Positions 53,401-64,000 of a DNA stretch of 64,000 nucleotides are shown here, piece after piece. The DNA is from Azadirachta indica (Eukaryota > Streptophyta > Magnoliopsida > Sapindales > Meliaceae). The position numbers were made by a program, and so were the translations under genes. The stretch lies in the NCBI GenBank assembly GCA_022749755.1, contig CM040447.1:5788545-5852544 (forward strand), in the 5' to 3' direction. The stretch's first letter is position 1. The number at the start of each line of letters is the position of its first letter. Below the pieces are notes generated by a model. The model was not told the origin of the DNA, did not search any database, and saw only the letters and a program-made list of their open reading frames with translations.

Positions 53401-56400
53401 CTACAGCCTGACGGGCAATCCATAGTTGGAGAAAGTCTTGATCGTTCCATCATATCCAGCTGTCACGATCACAAGGCCCCATGTTTTGGATATGGCTGTG
53501 AGATCATAGACATTGTTTGGAGGACATTGTTGTTGCTGTTCTTGCTGATGATAGTATTGATCATCTTCATACAGAGGAAGTTTCTCCTCAGGCCATGTAG
53601 CAGATCCTCTGCTGCATGGACCATCAATGGAGAACCAACTACCTAGAGAAAACCGATCAGAATCTCTCATACAGGATGCGGTCTCCGGGTTGTCCCGTCT
53701 ACTAGTACTAGCACTACCACTACACATGCTGCCAGTTTGTTCTGCTCCCTTGCCTGGCCATTGCAATGCAACAGACACACCTTCAGAAAAGAAATGCTCA
53801 CAAGAACGAACAGATCTCTTCTGTTTCGATGCTGGGAAGCATAAATCATCGTAGTTCCAGACATATACACGACAATCCTCTCCGACTGAGATTATGTGTT
53901 TCCCCGTTGTACTAAATGAAGCCGACATCTGACTTCCTGACTTGGGAAGACCTGGCATTAATAAACAATTGCTTTCCGTTTATTTTATAGTTTAAGAACA
54001 TAATAAAAGATTAAAGATCTTGTTGAATGTGCCTAAATTCACTGTATCTGCTAAGTGCTTGTTATTTAAAAAGTAGTGCTGCACAGCTCCATCCATAGAG
54101 ATAACTACTAACTATATGCAAGCAACAAGTACAGCTGTAAAGTCTAATGGAAAATCACGATAAACATTGGAAGGTTTATAGTTTAATGAAGCTGATTTCC
54201 CTCTATTAAAATCATCAAAGTTTTAGGTGCAATGTATGTGTAATAGTAAATGTAGCCAGGGCGCATATTATCAAGGCTAGTTTGAAATGAGTTTAGTAAA
54301 CGATAACAATATGTGTAGAATTTCGAGAAAATATAACAACTTTCTTATCAGTATGTAACTAAAAGAAGGGAAGTGCCATATTCTTTCCCTCGAAAACTGG
54401 TAGTCAGAAGCTCAAAAATTATATGTACAATGTTAATTATACAGCTGAAAGTAGATTTCATAGTAAATAGAAAGTAAAACTTCTAAACTTGATTCTTTTT
54501 TTCTTCAAATATTATGCAGGGATTATATCGTGTGTAGATAGTTATATGCAAAGAGATAAACAAATTATTTTGAACATGTTAGGTATCAAATCTTTTACCT
54601 TTAAATTTATGGATGACATCAACTCCATCTAGTATACGAAGTTTGGAATCTTCAGAAGTGATCATAATTCTTTGAGATTCTTCGAGGGAAAACTGCAATG
54701 AGAGAATGATATGGGATGTTAATACTGGATTATAGTTCGCATATTGTTGATAGTAGTAAAGGTGCAAGAGCTAAACCTGAATCCCAGTAATTCTGTTGCT
54801 GGAGGTTTTCTTTCTATCCTGAAAATGTACCTGTGCTTCCAGCTGGAGATCATTGCCTATACCATCACAAAATCAATGTAGGTACTCCTTTAGAAAAATA
54901 GATCAAACAAACATATAAAAACTTCTTCAAATGGAAGAAGAAAGTACCTGACAATTCATAAAACCGGCAAGTGCCCGTAATGGTACCAACTATGACACCC
55001 TGCTTGCATAACAAGGAACAAAAGTACTTCAATATAACAATCTTTACCAAGTTGGGAGTAAATTTATGGAAAGATCAGTTTCACAAATTCATACCATTCC
55101 ATCAGGATGGTAACATACTGCTGATATTACATCCCGAACATCTGCCCAATCAACAACTCGTTCTTCGCACACTCCCCAAATCCGAACTTTACCATCGATG
55201 GATCCGCTGATGAAGTAATTCTCATTAATGGGATTGAACTGAATGCAGGTCACTGTTTCCATTGAAACAAAAGAGGAATAAACTTCACATCACAAATGAA
55301 ATGAATGAAAACCATCGAATGTTGTGATTATACTTACCATAATTACTATGATGAAAAACATTTAGACATTGATCACAACCAATTTGCCACATACGAACAG
55401 TATTATCCATTGAGCATGAAAGAAGACACTGCAACCCGAAACTCCAATTTAGTTTCCGTATAAACTGTGAACAATGATGTAAAATGGGAAAAAGAAACTA
55501 CTTTGTGGGGTTCACTCACATTAGAATTGGACCAGGATATGTCTAAAACATCACTCAAATGGCCATGAAATTCTTGCAACGGCGACTCTTCTATCTGAAA
55601 CACTTTATCAGGCACGACAATTGGCACATGGATTGACTTCTTCTTACCAAACTTGGCCTTGTCTTCTTTGACATTGCTACCAAAATCACCTTCATCAGTG
55701 AAGGATTTGCTAGACGCATCCACTGATGTAACACGCCAAATTCGCACAACCCCATCTTCACCACCACTTGCCAGATACTGGCCATCAGGGCTGAACTTCA
55801 TTGTCCAAATGTAGCCTTTGTGAGCTTGAATTTCTTGACCCATGTAAACAGCAGAGAACTCCATGCACCTCTTTTTGTTCTGCTTTACCTTTATTCTGTT
55901 CGTTTGGGGCTTTTCAGAACTTGGTTTTTTTTCCTTAGATATGCATGTCTCTTCTCTTTGTTTCCTCATACTTACAATCCGTTTCCACCATTTCTTTGCC
56001 TTCTTCTTATTTACATCCTTACATTCTTCTAAATGATTTTCACTCCGATCAACAGATTGTGAAAATCCAGTACTTTCATCTTCAAGAGCCATGCTTTGTT
56101 CACTCATCTTATCTTGCTCCAATTCACCAACCAAACAATTCGCCGTAGGGATCATGTCTCTTTCGCAGCAGACCACAGTTTCCTCTACTCTGTTCGTAGA
56201 AGAAACAACCAAAGAACTTGAAACTGCTCCACTACATTCTCTAATCCTATCCAACTCCATCACCTCTGATGAGTTATTAAAGGTGATCTTCTTATTCTTA
56301 GGAGCAAACTGAACAAATCCCATATTACATAAAAAAATTTTTCGCCTTTCCTTAACACTTTGTGGTTCAGTCATCCAAATTTCGTAGTCTAATTTCTGGC

Positions 56401-56497
56401 ACCCAAATTCTTCCTTCTCGACAAGTGATTCTTCAGATGACAAGCAATCAGTGGAATCGAAGAACACATCATCTACTCCCTCATAAGAGCTCAGCAT
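53401..56497 (-). CDS. WD40-repeat protein, WDR44-like
   Basis: Exons 56497-55520, 55428-55338, 55252-55095, 54999-54948, 54856-54777, 54692-54599 and 53951-53401 give 667 aa. The N-terminal third is unstructured and acidic, ending in a basic block ([11 protein letters not shown] and following, about 164-210). WD repeats start at about 222 ([32 protein letters not shown]) and continue with [98 protein letters not shown] and [20 protein letters not shown] near the C-terminus. An insert of about 100 residues (Ser-rich, with Gln repeats) separates the last two repeats. Plant WDR44-like proteins of this layout are poorly characterised; a scaffold or trafficking role is only inferred from animal WDR44. 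The first ATG of the long open exon is used. Confidence 0.92.
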
Positions 56498-56519
56498 GGC
56501 TCGTAATTAAGACAAATAT

Positions 56520-57964
56520 TCCACGTCAAAAACCATCAAAAACATCTTCTCTCAAACACAACTTCCTCTATGCAACTAAACAAGAACCTCACAAATACTT
56601 AAATAACCCACCAAAACCTCAATTCACGGACCGAGTTTTGCTCTCTAAATTATGTAAAATAATGTTACTCCCAAGGGTAAATACGAGGAACCAACTTCTA
56701 ACACCCAAAGGCCAATGACTAGTTAGTTTAGCATGTTCTAAACATCCAATAGAGATAAATCCCAATACAAATACTATATAAAATAATGCCTAAAACCCGG
56801 GAATGATACAATAATCAAATGCAAGAAACAGAAACCAAAGTAACAAGGTTCTTAGGACTAATACCTTGGTTTCAATGCAAAGCAATAAACGTAATCCAAA
56901 CCGATCACCGACCCACCTTAGATCATGGATTATGCAACACCTCAGTGGTCAATTTTCACACCTTTGAGCACTTATAAAACAAACCCATCAAACCCAAAAA
57001 CGTCTCAAGTGCTTTGTATTGAACCCAACAAAGGAGTTCAAAGGGTGGCACAATTGGCAGGTATAATATAAGCTTAAATGGCGGAGAAAGTAAAGTTGTT
57101 AAAGAGTGTGGCACAAAATTGAACCAAATTCTTTTTTCTTTTTTATGAAATCTTGTGTAACATATGGCAGTTGTATTAAGAACGGTCAGTAGTATCTCGA
57201 GATCCGGTTTTGGAAGCGCACGAGCAACAAACACAGACGGCGCGGCCCGGGAAACAAGAAGCTAGTGTTTTGCTTTCTCTGCTTTCTCTGCTGCAAATCT
57301 ACAAAAATCTCTGCAAGTACAAAAGTAAACCCAAAATTAGCTATAGGAATATCATAAAGGATTGCACTCCATTAGGCAAGTTTATTAAAAAAAAAAGAAA
57401 GAAAACCATGTGCACGAATTCCAGTATTACAAAATTCCATCAAACAGCCAGTGGAAGAAACTTGATTTCTTGAAATTCTGGAAACCCCAGTAAGAAAATT
57501 GGGTTAAAATTCTAAAGCATAGATGGGAATTGAGGTTTAAATACTGGGAAAAAGAATTATTTGAAAATGAAATCAATGGAAAAGTTATATGTAAATCATT
57601 TAAACCGCTCTGCAGAACAGTTGGTTATGTAGGTTTAATTTATGAGTGTTCTTTTGAGAGTTTCCAAAAAGAGGCATTAAATTGGCTGATTACAACAACA
57701 TAATAAAGAAGAAACCGAACCATACAATCCAGCCTGTGAAATATAATACACAACTACTATCAACAGCAGCTACTCTAGAGAGGGAAAGCTGCTGCTGCTG
57801 TAAAGACAGTGATTGCACACAACAAAATCTTCTCTTTCTTGCTCTAAATGTAATAATTCTTGGAGTTTGCGTCTGCCGTTTATGTTTATATGTTTGTTTT
57901 GTGCTTTATTAATGATGGTGTATATAGTCTAGTCTGTAATCAACAAAGCTATGTAGCTTTATAA

Positions 57965-58000
<36 letters not shown>

Positions 58001-58720
58001 CAGCAGCAGCAACTAGTTCTCTGTTTTTGTTTTGTTTTTTGTGTTTCACAAGACAGATTTCCTTGTTTTTGGGCTCTTGTTGGGTAATACTAACAAAAAC
58101 AGAAACAGAAAGGAAAAAGAAGAGATTACATACAATTACTTACGAACCTCGCTCTGGATTCTGGGTTACAAAGATTACAACCTTTTATGTTAATAATAAT
58201 GCTGACGTCTATCAGGATTCAGAAATAGAGCAATTGTCGAAACAAGACAGCTCTCTTTCTTCTCTTTTAATTCTCCGTTTCCATTTTCTATCATCTACAG
58301 CTTTCATTTCTCACCAACGCTCTCTAATTCAACGCCATTTTTGTTCTCTTTTTGCGTCTATGCAATTTCTTACAGAAAAAAGGAAACAAAATCGTTCTTT
58401 TTCAGACAAGGGTTTTTGTTGTCTGTTTTTAGTGATTCTTGTTCAGACAAATCAAACAACATGCATGCAAGAAAAACAGAAACTCACAATAAAAAAACAC
58501 AAAACACTCACGTGATTTCATTCCTCCCCACAAACAAAAAAAAAATAAAACAGAGTATCAATCTGATCTCACGAGGATCTTCAAATATGTTTCAATGGCT
58601 GAGAGCAAAAGATATTTAACGTACGGTCGGCGATGAGCACAGAGTGAGGTTAGAGAGAGATCCGGAGGTGTACGGACGGAGGAGGGAGAGAGAGAGCGAC
58701 GTGATAAGACTTAACATGGT
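56520..58720 (-). promoter_or_regulatory. Long putative 5' leader and promoter of the WD40 gene
   Basis: No convincing ORF lies in this 2.2 kb. On the minus strand the segments near 58600-58710 and 57200-57300 look like plant 5' leader: CT-rich or mixed composition (CTCTCTCTCCCTCCTCCG), much less AT-rich than surrounding DNA. A likely donor GTTCGT lies near 58146 and a TTTGCAG acceptor near 57294. A short reading frame of 31 codons (MKAVDDRKWKRRIK at its start) occurs near 58300. It could be the spliced leader of the WD40 gene or a separate noncoding transcript; RNA data would decide. Confidence 0.35.
57966..57996. repeat. (TAG)n microsatellite
   Basis: About ten TAG units followed by TATTAGCAGCAGCAGCAAC. 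It lies within the putative leader region of the WD40 gene. Confidence 0.9.
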
Positions 58721-58724
58721 CCAT

Positions 58725-61700
58725 TATATTAATGTGGGAGAGAGTTTAGCATCACACAGAATATGTAATAAGAACATTTTTTTTGACCCCTAAACTTTGA
58801 CAAAAATAACAAATTGTGACATAGTTTACTAATTTTAACCACTTAGTCCCGCATATTTTACAAATTAGTCCCGCATATTTTACAAAGTACGCACTGTAGT
58901 GGGAGTGGACCGTGGAGGACTATATTGTTATACTTGATATAATTATGCCCTTATCTGTTATTATGTTAAAATTTTAGGGACGAAAATGTTAGTATCTCAA
59001 AAAGCTTCGTGTCATTTTTTTCTTTCTGACTTTTGGTGGGGTTTAAATTATCGGACTGTGACCACACGATTTCAGCCGTTGATTTTTGACAGGAAATCAT
59101 GATGGGTGTTTTTGGCAAGGTCCCACTTTAAAGTGTATCACTCAATTGTGACCTTACCTTGTGCTATAAAGAGAGGAAACAAAAATTGCCTTATCTAATG
59201 CTATTACAAAATCAAAAAAAGGGTATTTGTTACAAGAGTAGGAAATTAATATTCTTTAGTGAATTTGTTTAACATTTTACAAAAAACATATATATTTATG
59301 TATAATGTATAATTTTTGTTAAAAAAAAAGAGAATATTATACTATAACACTTGCAAAATACTAAACTTGTGTTCTTACTATCAATTAAATTAGAAATAGT
59401 TTGGAAATGTTAAGTATGGTCCAAAATCACTTAAGTTATGTTAACATATTATATAAAATATATGATAAAACGATATTAAAATTATCTTATTGATATTATC
59501 GGTGGAGTATTATGTACCCATTTAGGTGTTTACTTTTAAGTTTTATGTAAAAATATAAAATTTAATAAAAATTTTTAAAATTTAAGAAACTAAAAACCCA
59601 TTTTTAACTTGGTGTAAATAAGATTTGAATTTTAAAATTTTTTTCTACTATTTTAAAAGATTTTATTAGTTTTTTTTTTTCCTTTTTAAAAGATAGGGCA
59701 TGTTAGTACCCAAATCATTTCAAATCTCTCACTTATCTTAGGTGATATTTTAAAAACCATTGATAAACTAACTCGTACCTTCACTTAAGCCAATTTTTGG
59801 AGACAAAAGATTTTATCGATTGAATCAACTAAAAATTCTAAAAAAAATAAATAAAAAATTCAAAAAGTTGAATTGTTATAACATTTAACAAGTTTATTCA
59901 CTATTAATCTTGTATTATGCAAGATACTAAATTAAATACAATTTTTTCTTGTCTTTTATAGAAAAGAAAAGAGAAAGGTATGAATGTTTATTATGCCGAA
60001 AGATAAGATAAACAAAAGCAAAGGATTCAAAATAATCCACAAAATTATACATAATAATAATTTGTTCTTAATTAATTCTCTTTCAAATAATTGCAACTTT
60101 CTATGCACCTTTTTTGTATGCATGTATCACTATGTTGTGGTAAAGTGACGAAAAATTCAAGTATATGGACCATGAATGTGTTGTTTTTGTCTGGCAAAAT
60201 GATAGTGATCTCTTTATTTTTTGTTATTAATATTATTTATTTATTTCCCAAAATAATACATTATTTATTTTAATTCTCTTTGAATATACATATGAGTAAT
60301 AACATAAAACCCCCCCGACTTTGCATGTTACTCACAAATCATAACATAATTTACCCATTTTTCTCAAAAGAGTCCAAATAAATATACATTACTTTTTTTC
60401 TAATATTTTATGTTATATTATAATTATAAGTCTATTAAAATGACTTCTGATTAAGTCAACTAAGGCTAAAGTTTTAAATAAAATTAAAGTAAAAACCTAC
60501 TTCTATTTAAGGAGAGATTAAAGAATATAGAATGTCATGCAGAGAAGATGATCTCAAATTGAACGAGGTAAGTACCATCAAGTTATATGATAGTTGAAGT
60601 TCTAATACTGAATACGTGCAAACTTATAATGAAGGGTAATTCAATCATTTTAAATAGGGTGACCGAATGGGGACCTATTTGATATAAATAAACAATCGAT
60701 GTCCTTAATTGCAAAAACATAAAATCTCAAGGGTTCGTGTTTTATTATCCTATCCGGCAATGACACCTGTTCTCTCTGTCCAAGAGATTAGTGATCCGCA
60801 CGTGCAGGAGAGGGGGCGTGTGAGATCTATCATTAGTAGCTTTTTTTTTTTTTTAAGTATAATCAATTATGGATAATTTATAATCTTTATGTCCCATGTG
60901 TTTAATTTATTTAATAAATAAAATACTTTAAAAACAAGAAAATTTTATCCATTTTCACTAATATAAAACCAAAAAAATTTTAAAAAAAACAAGTGAAAAC
61001 AAATAGTAGAAAAAAGAAGAAACCCATTTGTAATTTTGGCTTTAAAATGCCAATTCTAAACCTATGCATGTGTTTTTTAGTAGTATTTTTTTTTGTTTTT
61101 GTTTTTGTTTTCTGTTTTCTGTTTTTGATTTGAAATAGTGTTATTGGTTTATGTATGTCTAAAGCTTAGTGCCGGGAAGCTTGGAGAGAAATGAGAATTC
61201 CCAGGCTGATCATATGCTAATTGCCAATATCAATACATAAGGGAGAGTACTTTTTTATTTTTTATTTTATTTTTGCTAAAATCAATGCCATTTTTTAGCC
61301 TAAATTTTAGTTACTAAATAAAAAAAAAAACTGAATTATCTAATGATGAAAGGAATAAATTGGAGAGTGATGAGAGTTACCAAATCAATGTCTTCTCTTT
61401 TTCAAACCATTTTCTTTAAAAAAAAAAAAAAGGAAGAAAATTTAGTTATAGAAAGGAAATTCTAATTTTGATTTGATTTAAAGGAAAATAAATGAAAATC
61501 ATGTCAACTTCATAGAAAAGAGTCCCATTTCCATTATAGCAAAGGAGGAGTCTGTTTTTCTTCCATTTTCTCACATGATTTTCTTTTCTTTTCTTTCCCT
61601 TTTTCTCATGAAACAAACGAACGTACAAACAGATTATCTCTTATCATACACAACTACTCCTCTCCTAACACAAGACTGCAGGCAAACACAAACTCAAAAC

Positions 61701-62605
61701 TCATGCTAATCATATTCATAACCATATTCATAATCACAATCATAAACGTTTGCAGCAAATCAAAGGCATGAAAGGTAGAGAGAAAGTATGAAAACTGACC
61801 TCAAACAACACTACAAGCAAAGCAATGGAAGCATCTTCTTCTTCCTTCTTTCTTTCTTTCTTTTCTTTCTCTCTGTGTGAAAAGGGTTAATGAGTTTTAG
61901 CAATAAAGAGCAAATTATCCTAAAATAATAAAGCTTTTATCCATATATACATATAGATAGAGAGAAATGGTTATATATGTTGATATAAGTGTGTGTATAT
62001 ATATAATATAATATAATGGAAAAATAGAAGTGGGAAATTGGAATTGAATTAAGAAGGCAACATAAGATAAGGCAATTAGCTAGGTAGCCACCTAAGCAAA
62101 CAATTGGTCCCTAGTTGTTAGGGGCATATCTCGTGCCTCGATCTTCTCTTGATTTCCTCCCTTTTAAATTCCTTAATCAACTTTATTATTTACCTTAATT
62201 ATATAATATATATGCCCACTTATTTGATTATTATTATTATTATTATTATCTCATTTCTTAAGTAAATGTTAAATATTTTATAGCAGGATAATAAATTTTC
62301 ATCCCTATACTTTGGACAAATAAGACATTGGGACCTTTCCTTTTCAATTTTAACAATTTAATCCTTTCATAATGTTATTTGTTTTTATCCTTCTTTCCAA
62401 TATGTATTGTAGCACTTGAAGGGACTAAAATGTCAAAATTAACTAACTTATAATCTAATTTATTATTCATTGAAGAATAGGAATTAGAACGTTGTTATCC
62501 CATCTACAACTTCTTTTATGGCATATTTCAGTCCTATCCCCAAGTTTTTAAAACCAGCTTCTTTTCTATAGTTAATTTAGTACTTTTCCTTAATTTGTGT
62601 ATATG
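58725..62605. other. Gene-poor right-hand region
   Basis: No gene supported. The patch at 61600-61900 is less AT-rich, and its minus strand is GA-rich like a 5' leader (GAGAGAAAGAAAAGAAAG). A GTCAGT donor-like site follows near 61803, but no coding exon could be found downstream to 58.7 kb. Other contents are a TTC/CTTT run at 61827-61870 and (ATT)n at 62228-62249. Confidence 0.35.
58843..58886. repeat. Exact 22-bp tandem repeat
   Basis: The unit TTAGTCCCGCATATTTTACA plus AA occurs at 58843-58864 and again at 58865-58886 without a difference. This is a minimal recent duplication beside the WD40 upstream region. Confidence 0.9.
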
Positions 62606-62607
62606 AA

Positions 62608-62690
62608 CAAGTAGAATGTTAGTGATTACTAATTGGTTCACTCGTTACGAGTATTCTAAAAAGTTTGAGGTTCAAATCTTGTTCATAGCG
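62608..62690 (+). mobile_element. Degenerate tRNA-derived SINE head
   Basis: TACTAATTGGTTCACTCG resembles a tRNA A-box region, and GAGGTTCAAATCTTG about 30 bp later is a good B-box. The sequence between and after does not fold as a functional tRNA and carries no acceptor-stem pairing that I can see. It abuts the tandem array that starts at about 62690. I read it as an old SINE fragment rather than a tRNA gene. Confidence 0.4.
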
Positions 62691-63300
62691 AAATAAAATT
62701 AATTAAAAATAATCTTTAACGAATTGTTTGGCAGGAGAAAATATTTAGTAAGGGATAAAATAATTAGTAATAATTCAGTTAAATAAAATTAATTTAAAAA
62801 TAATTAAATAATTACGTATGGTTTGTGGGTATAATTTTAAAAAATACAATTAATTAAAAATAATCTTTAATGAATTGTTCAGTAAGAGAAAATATTTAGT
62901 AAGAGATAAAATAATTAGTAATAATTGACTTAAATATGAGAGAGTTAATGAATCTTATTTATATGTATGATTTGTAAGTATAATTTTAAAAAATAGCATT
63001 AATTGAAAATAATTTTTAATAAATTTGTTGGCACAAGAAAGAATTTATTGAAAGATGAAAATTATTAGTAATAATTCACTTGAACACGAGAAAATTTATG
63101 AGTTTTATTTATATATATCAAAACAGATATTATAAATTCTTTATATGTATAACTTACGTGTATAATTTAAGCAAAATAACATTAATTAAAAATATATTTT
63201 AAGGAATTTTTCAGGATGAAAAGTTATCTATTAAAAGATGAAATAATTAGTAATAATTCAGTTAAATATGATAGAATAAATGAATTTTAATTAATGCTTG
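62690..63300. repeat. Diverged tandem array, four units of about 150-180 bp
   Basis: The core AATTAGTAATAATT(C/G)A recurs at about 62761, 62912, 63064 and 63245. Each copy is preceded by ATTAATTAAAAATAAT-like and (GAAAA)TATTTAGTAAG-like text. The first three units keep a period of 151-152 bp; the last is longer. No coding potential is seen. Confidence 0.75.
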
Positions 63301-64000
63301 AGGGGAGGCAATTCTTAATACCGAAATTTTAAAAAGTAAATGAATAAAAAACTAGCAATACCCATAAACGCAATTTCTCTTCTCTTCCAGAGATTACTTT
63401 CCATTTTGTTGTAGATGGGGTGAGATTTAATTATAATTAAGATTTAATTAATTTGATTTTAATTTATTAGAGTAATAAGTAATTGAGATCACATGCATAA
63501 TGAATAATTGTTGCAGGCAAATCTTCAGAATATCTTTTATTGATTTTATTTCCATGCAAAGCAAAAAGGTGTCGTTTGATTTCTTTCCATAGCGCAAGAA
63601 ATATTTAATTAAACATGTACAAGAAAATTTAAAAACAAAGGCAAATCTTCATTTAAATATTGAGGATTTAATTTTGGAAATTGCATATTATTGATGGATT
63701 TTATTTATTTTGATACAAAACCAATTATTGAAATTTTCGAAATTTATTATAACTTTTCTTGTAAAAAACTTTATAAATATAAATTAAAATTTTTGTTAAT
63801 TATATCATGAAATTATCACCTACCATGTTAAACGTGAATGTTGAATTAAATGTACAACCAATTGCTTTTATTTTTAATTAAATATGATAAGAACATAATT
63901 AAAAAAAAAACTGTTCATTGTGAATAGTCACAATTATAATTAGTATTTTAATAATAAAATATTTTATTTTTATATGATGAGAAACTTTTATTCATATATG
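63301..64000. other. Intergenic, right edge
   Basis: AT-rich sequence without a supportable ORF, repeat or motif cluster up to the window edge. Confidence 0.4.

Noticed and set aside
58027..58515. 162-codon plus-strand reading frame
   Set aside because: No family resemblance; it is antisense to the probable leader of the WD40 gene.
62608..62690. tRNA gene
   Set aside because: A B-box is present, but no acceptor-stem pairing or intact cloverleaf is seen; annotated as a SINE-like fragment instead.

Overview
The window is nuclear DNA of a eudicot plant. Evidence: protein-coding genes split by short GT-AG introns, plant-only families (GUX glucuronosyltransferase, ATXR5, VQ protein, PGG-type ankyrin protein, plastid UMP kinase), and very AT-rich intergenic DNA full of poly-A/T, TA and TTA runs. 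The species cannot be named from the sequence. No prokaryotic, viral or organellar gene, tRNA, rRNA or CRISPR array was found.

Nine protein-coding genes are supported, and I assembled exon-by-exon models for all of them; the exons of every model sum to a whole number of codons. Eight lie on the minus strand: GUX1-type xylan glucuronosyltransferase (1186-3445), mitochondrial-type ribosomal protein bL17 (7882-10722), a DUF506/PDDEXK-like protein (17788-18862), the H3K27 monomethyltransferase ATXR5 (24661-28735), an ankyrin/PGG membrane protein (30731-33282), plastid UMP kinase (43407-46890), a PHD-finger protein of AIPP2/PAIPP2 type (48346-52489) and a WDR44-like WD40 protein (53401-56497). The only plus-strand gene is a single-exon MKS1-like VQ-motif protein (41689-42348), which converges with the UMP kinase gene.

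Between the genes: 3.7-7.9 kb, 10.9-17.8 kb, 18.9-22.4 kb, 33.4-41.6 kb and 58.7-64 kb are gene-poor. They hold local tandem duplications (13.2-13.7, 15.1-15.4, 19.06-19.8, 62.7-63.3 kb), a tRNA-derived SINE with an A-tail (21.19-21.32 kb), a second weaker SINE-like head (62.6 kb), a MITE-like hairpin (22.2-22.4 kb), a possible LTR-retrotransposon remnant (about 39-39.9 kb) and many microsatellites.

The genes are not an operon or an obvious cluster; they are ordinary housekeeping and regulatory genes. Two act on chromatin around H3K27 (ATXR5 deposits H3K27me1; AIPP2-type PHD proteins work with a BAH reader of H3K27me3 in Arabidopsis), but they are about 20 kb apart with unrelated genes between them, so joint function is only a guess. 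I did not find a convincing new biological system. The most useful leads are splice-choice oddities (GUX intron 2, the last intron of the PHD gene), the hairpin at 22.2 kb, the SINE and the recurring repeat families.
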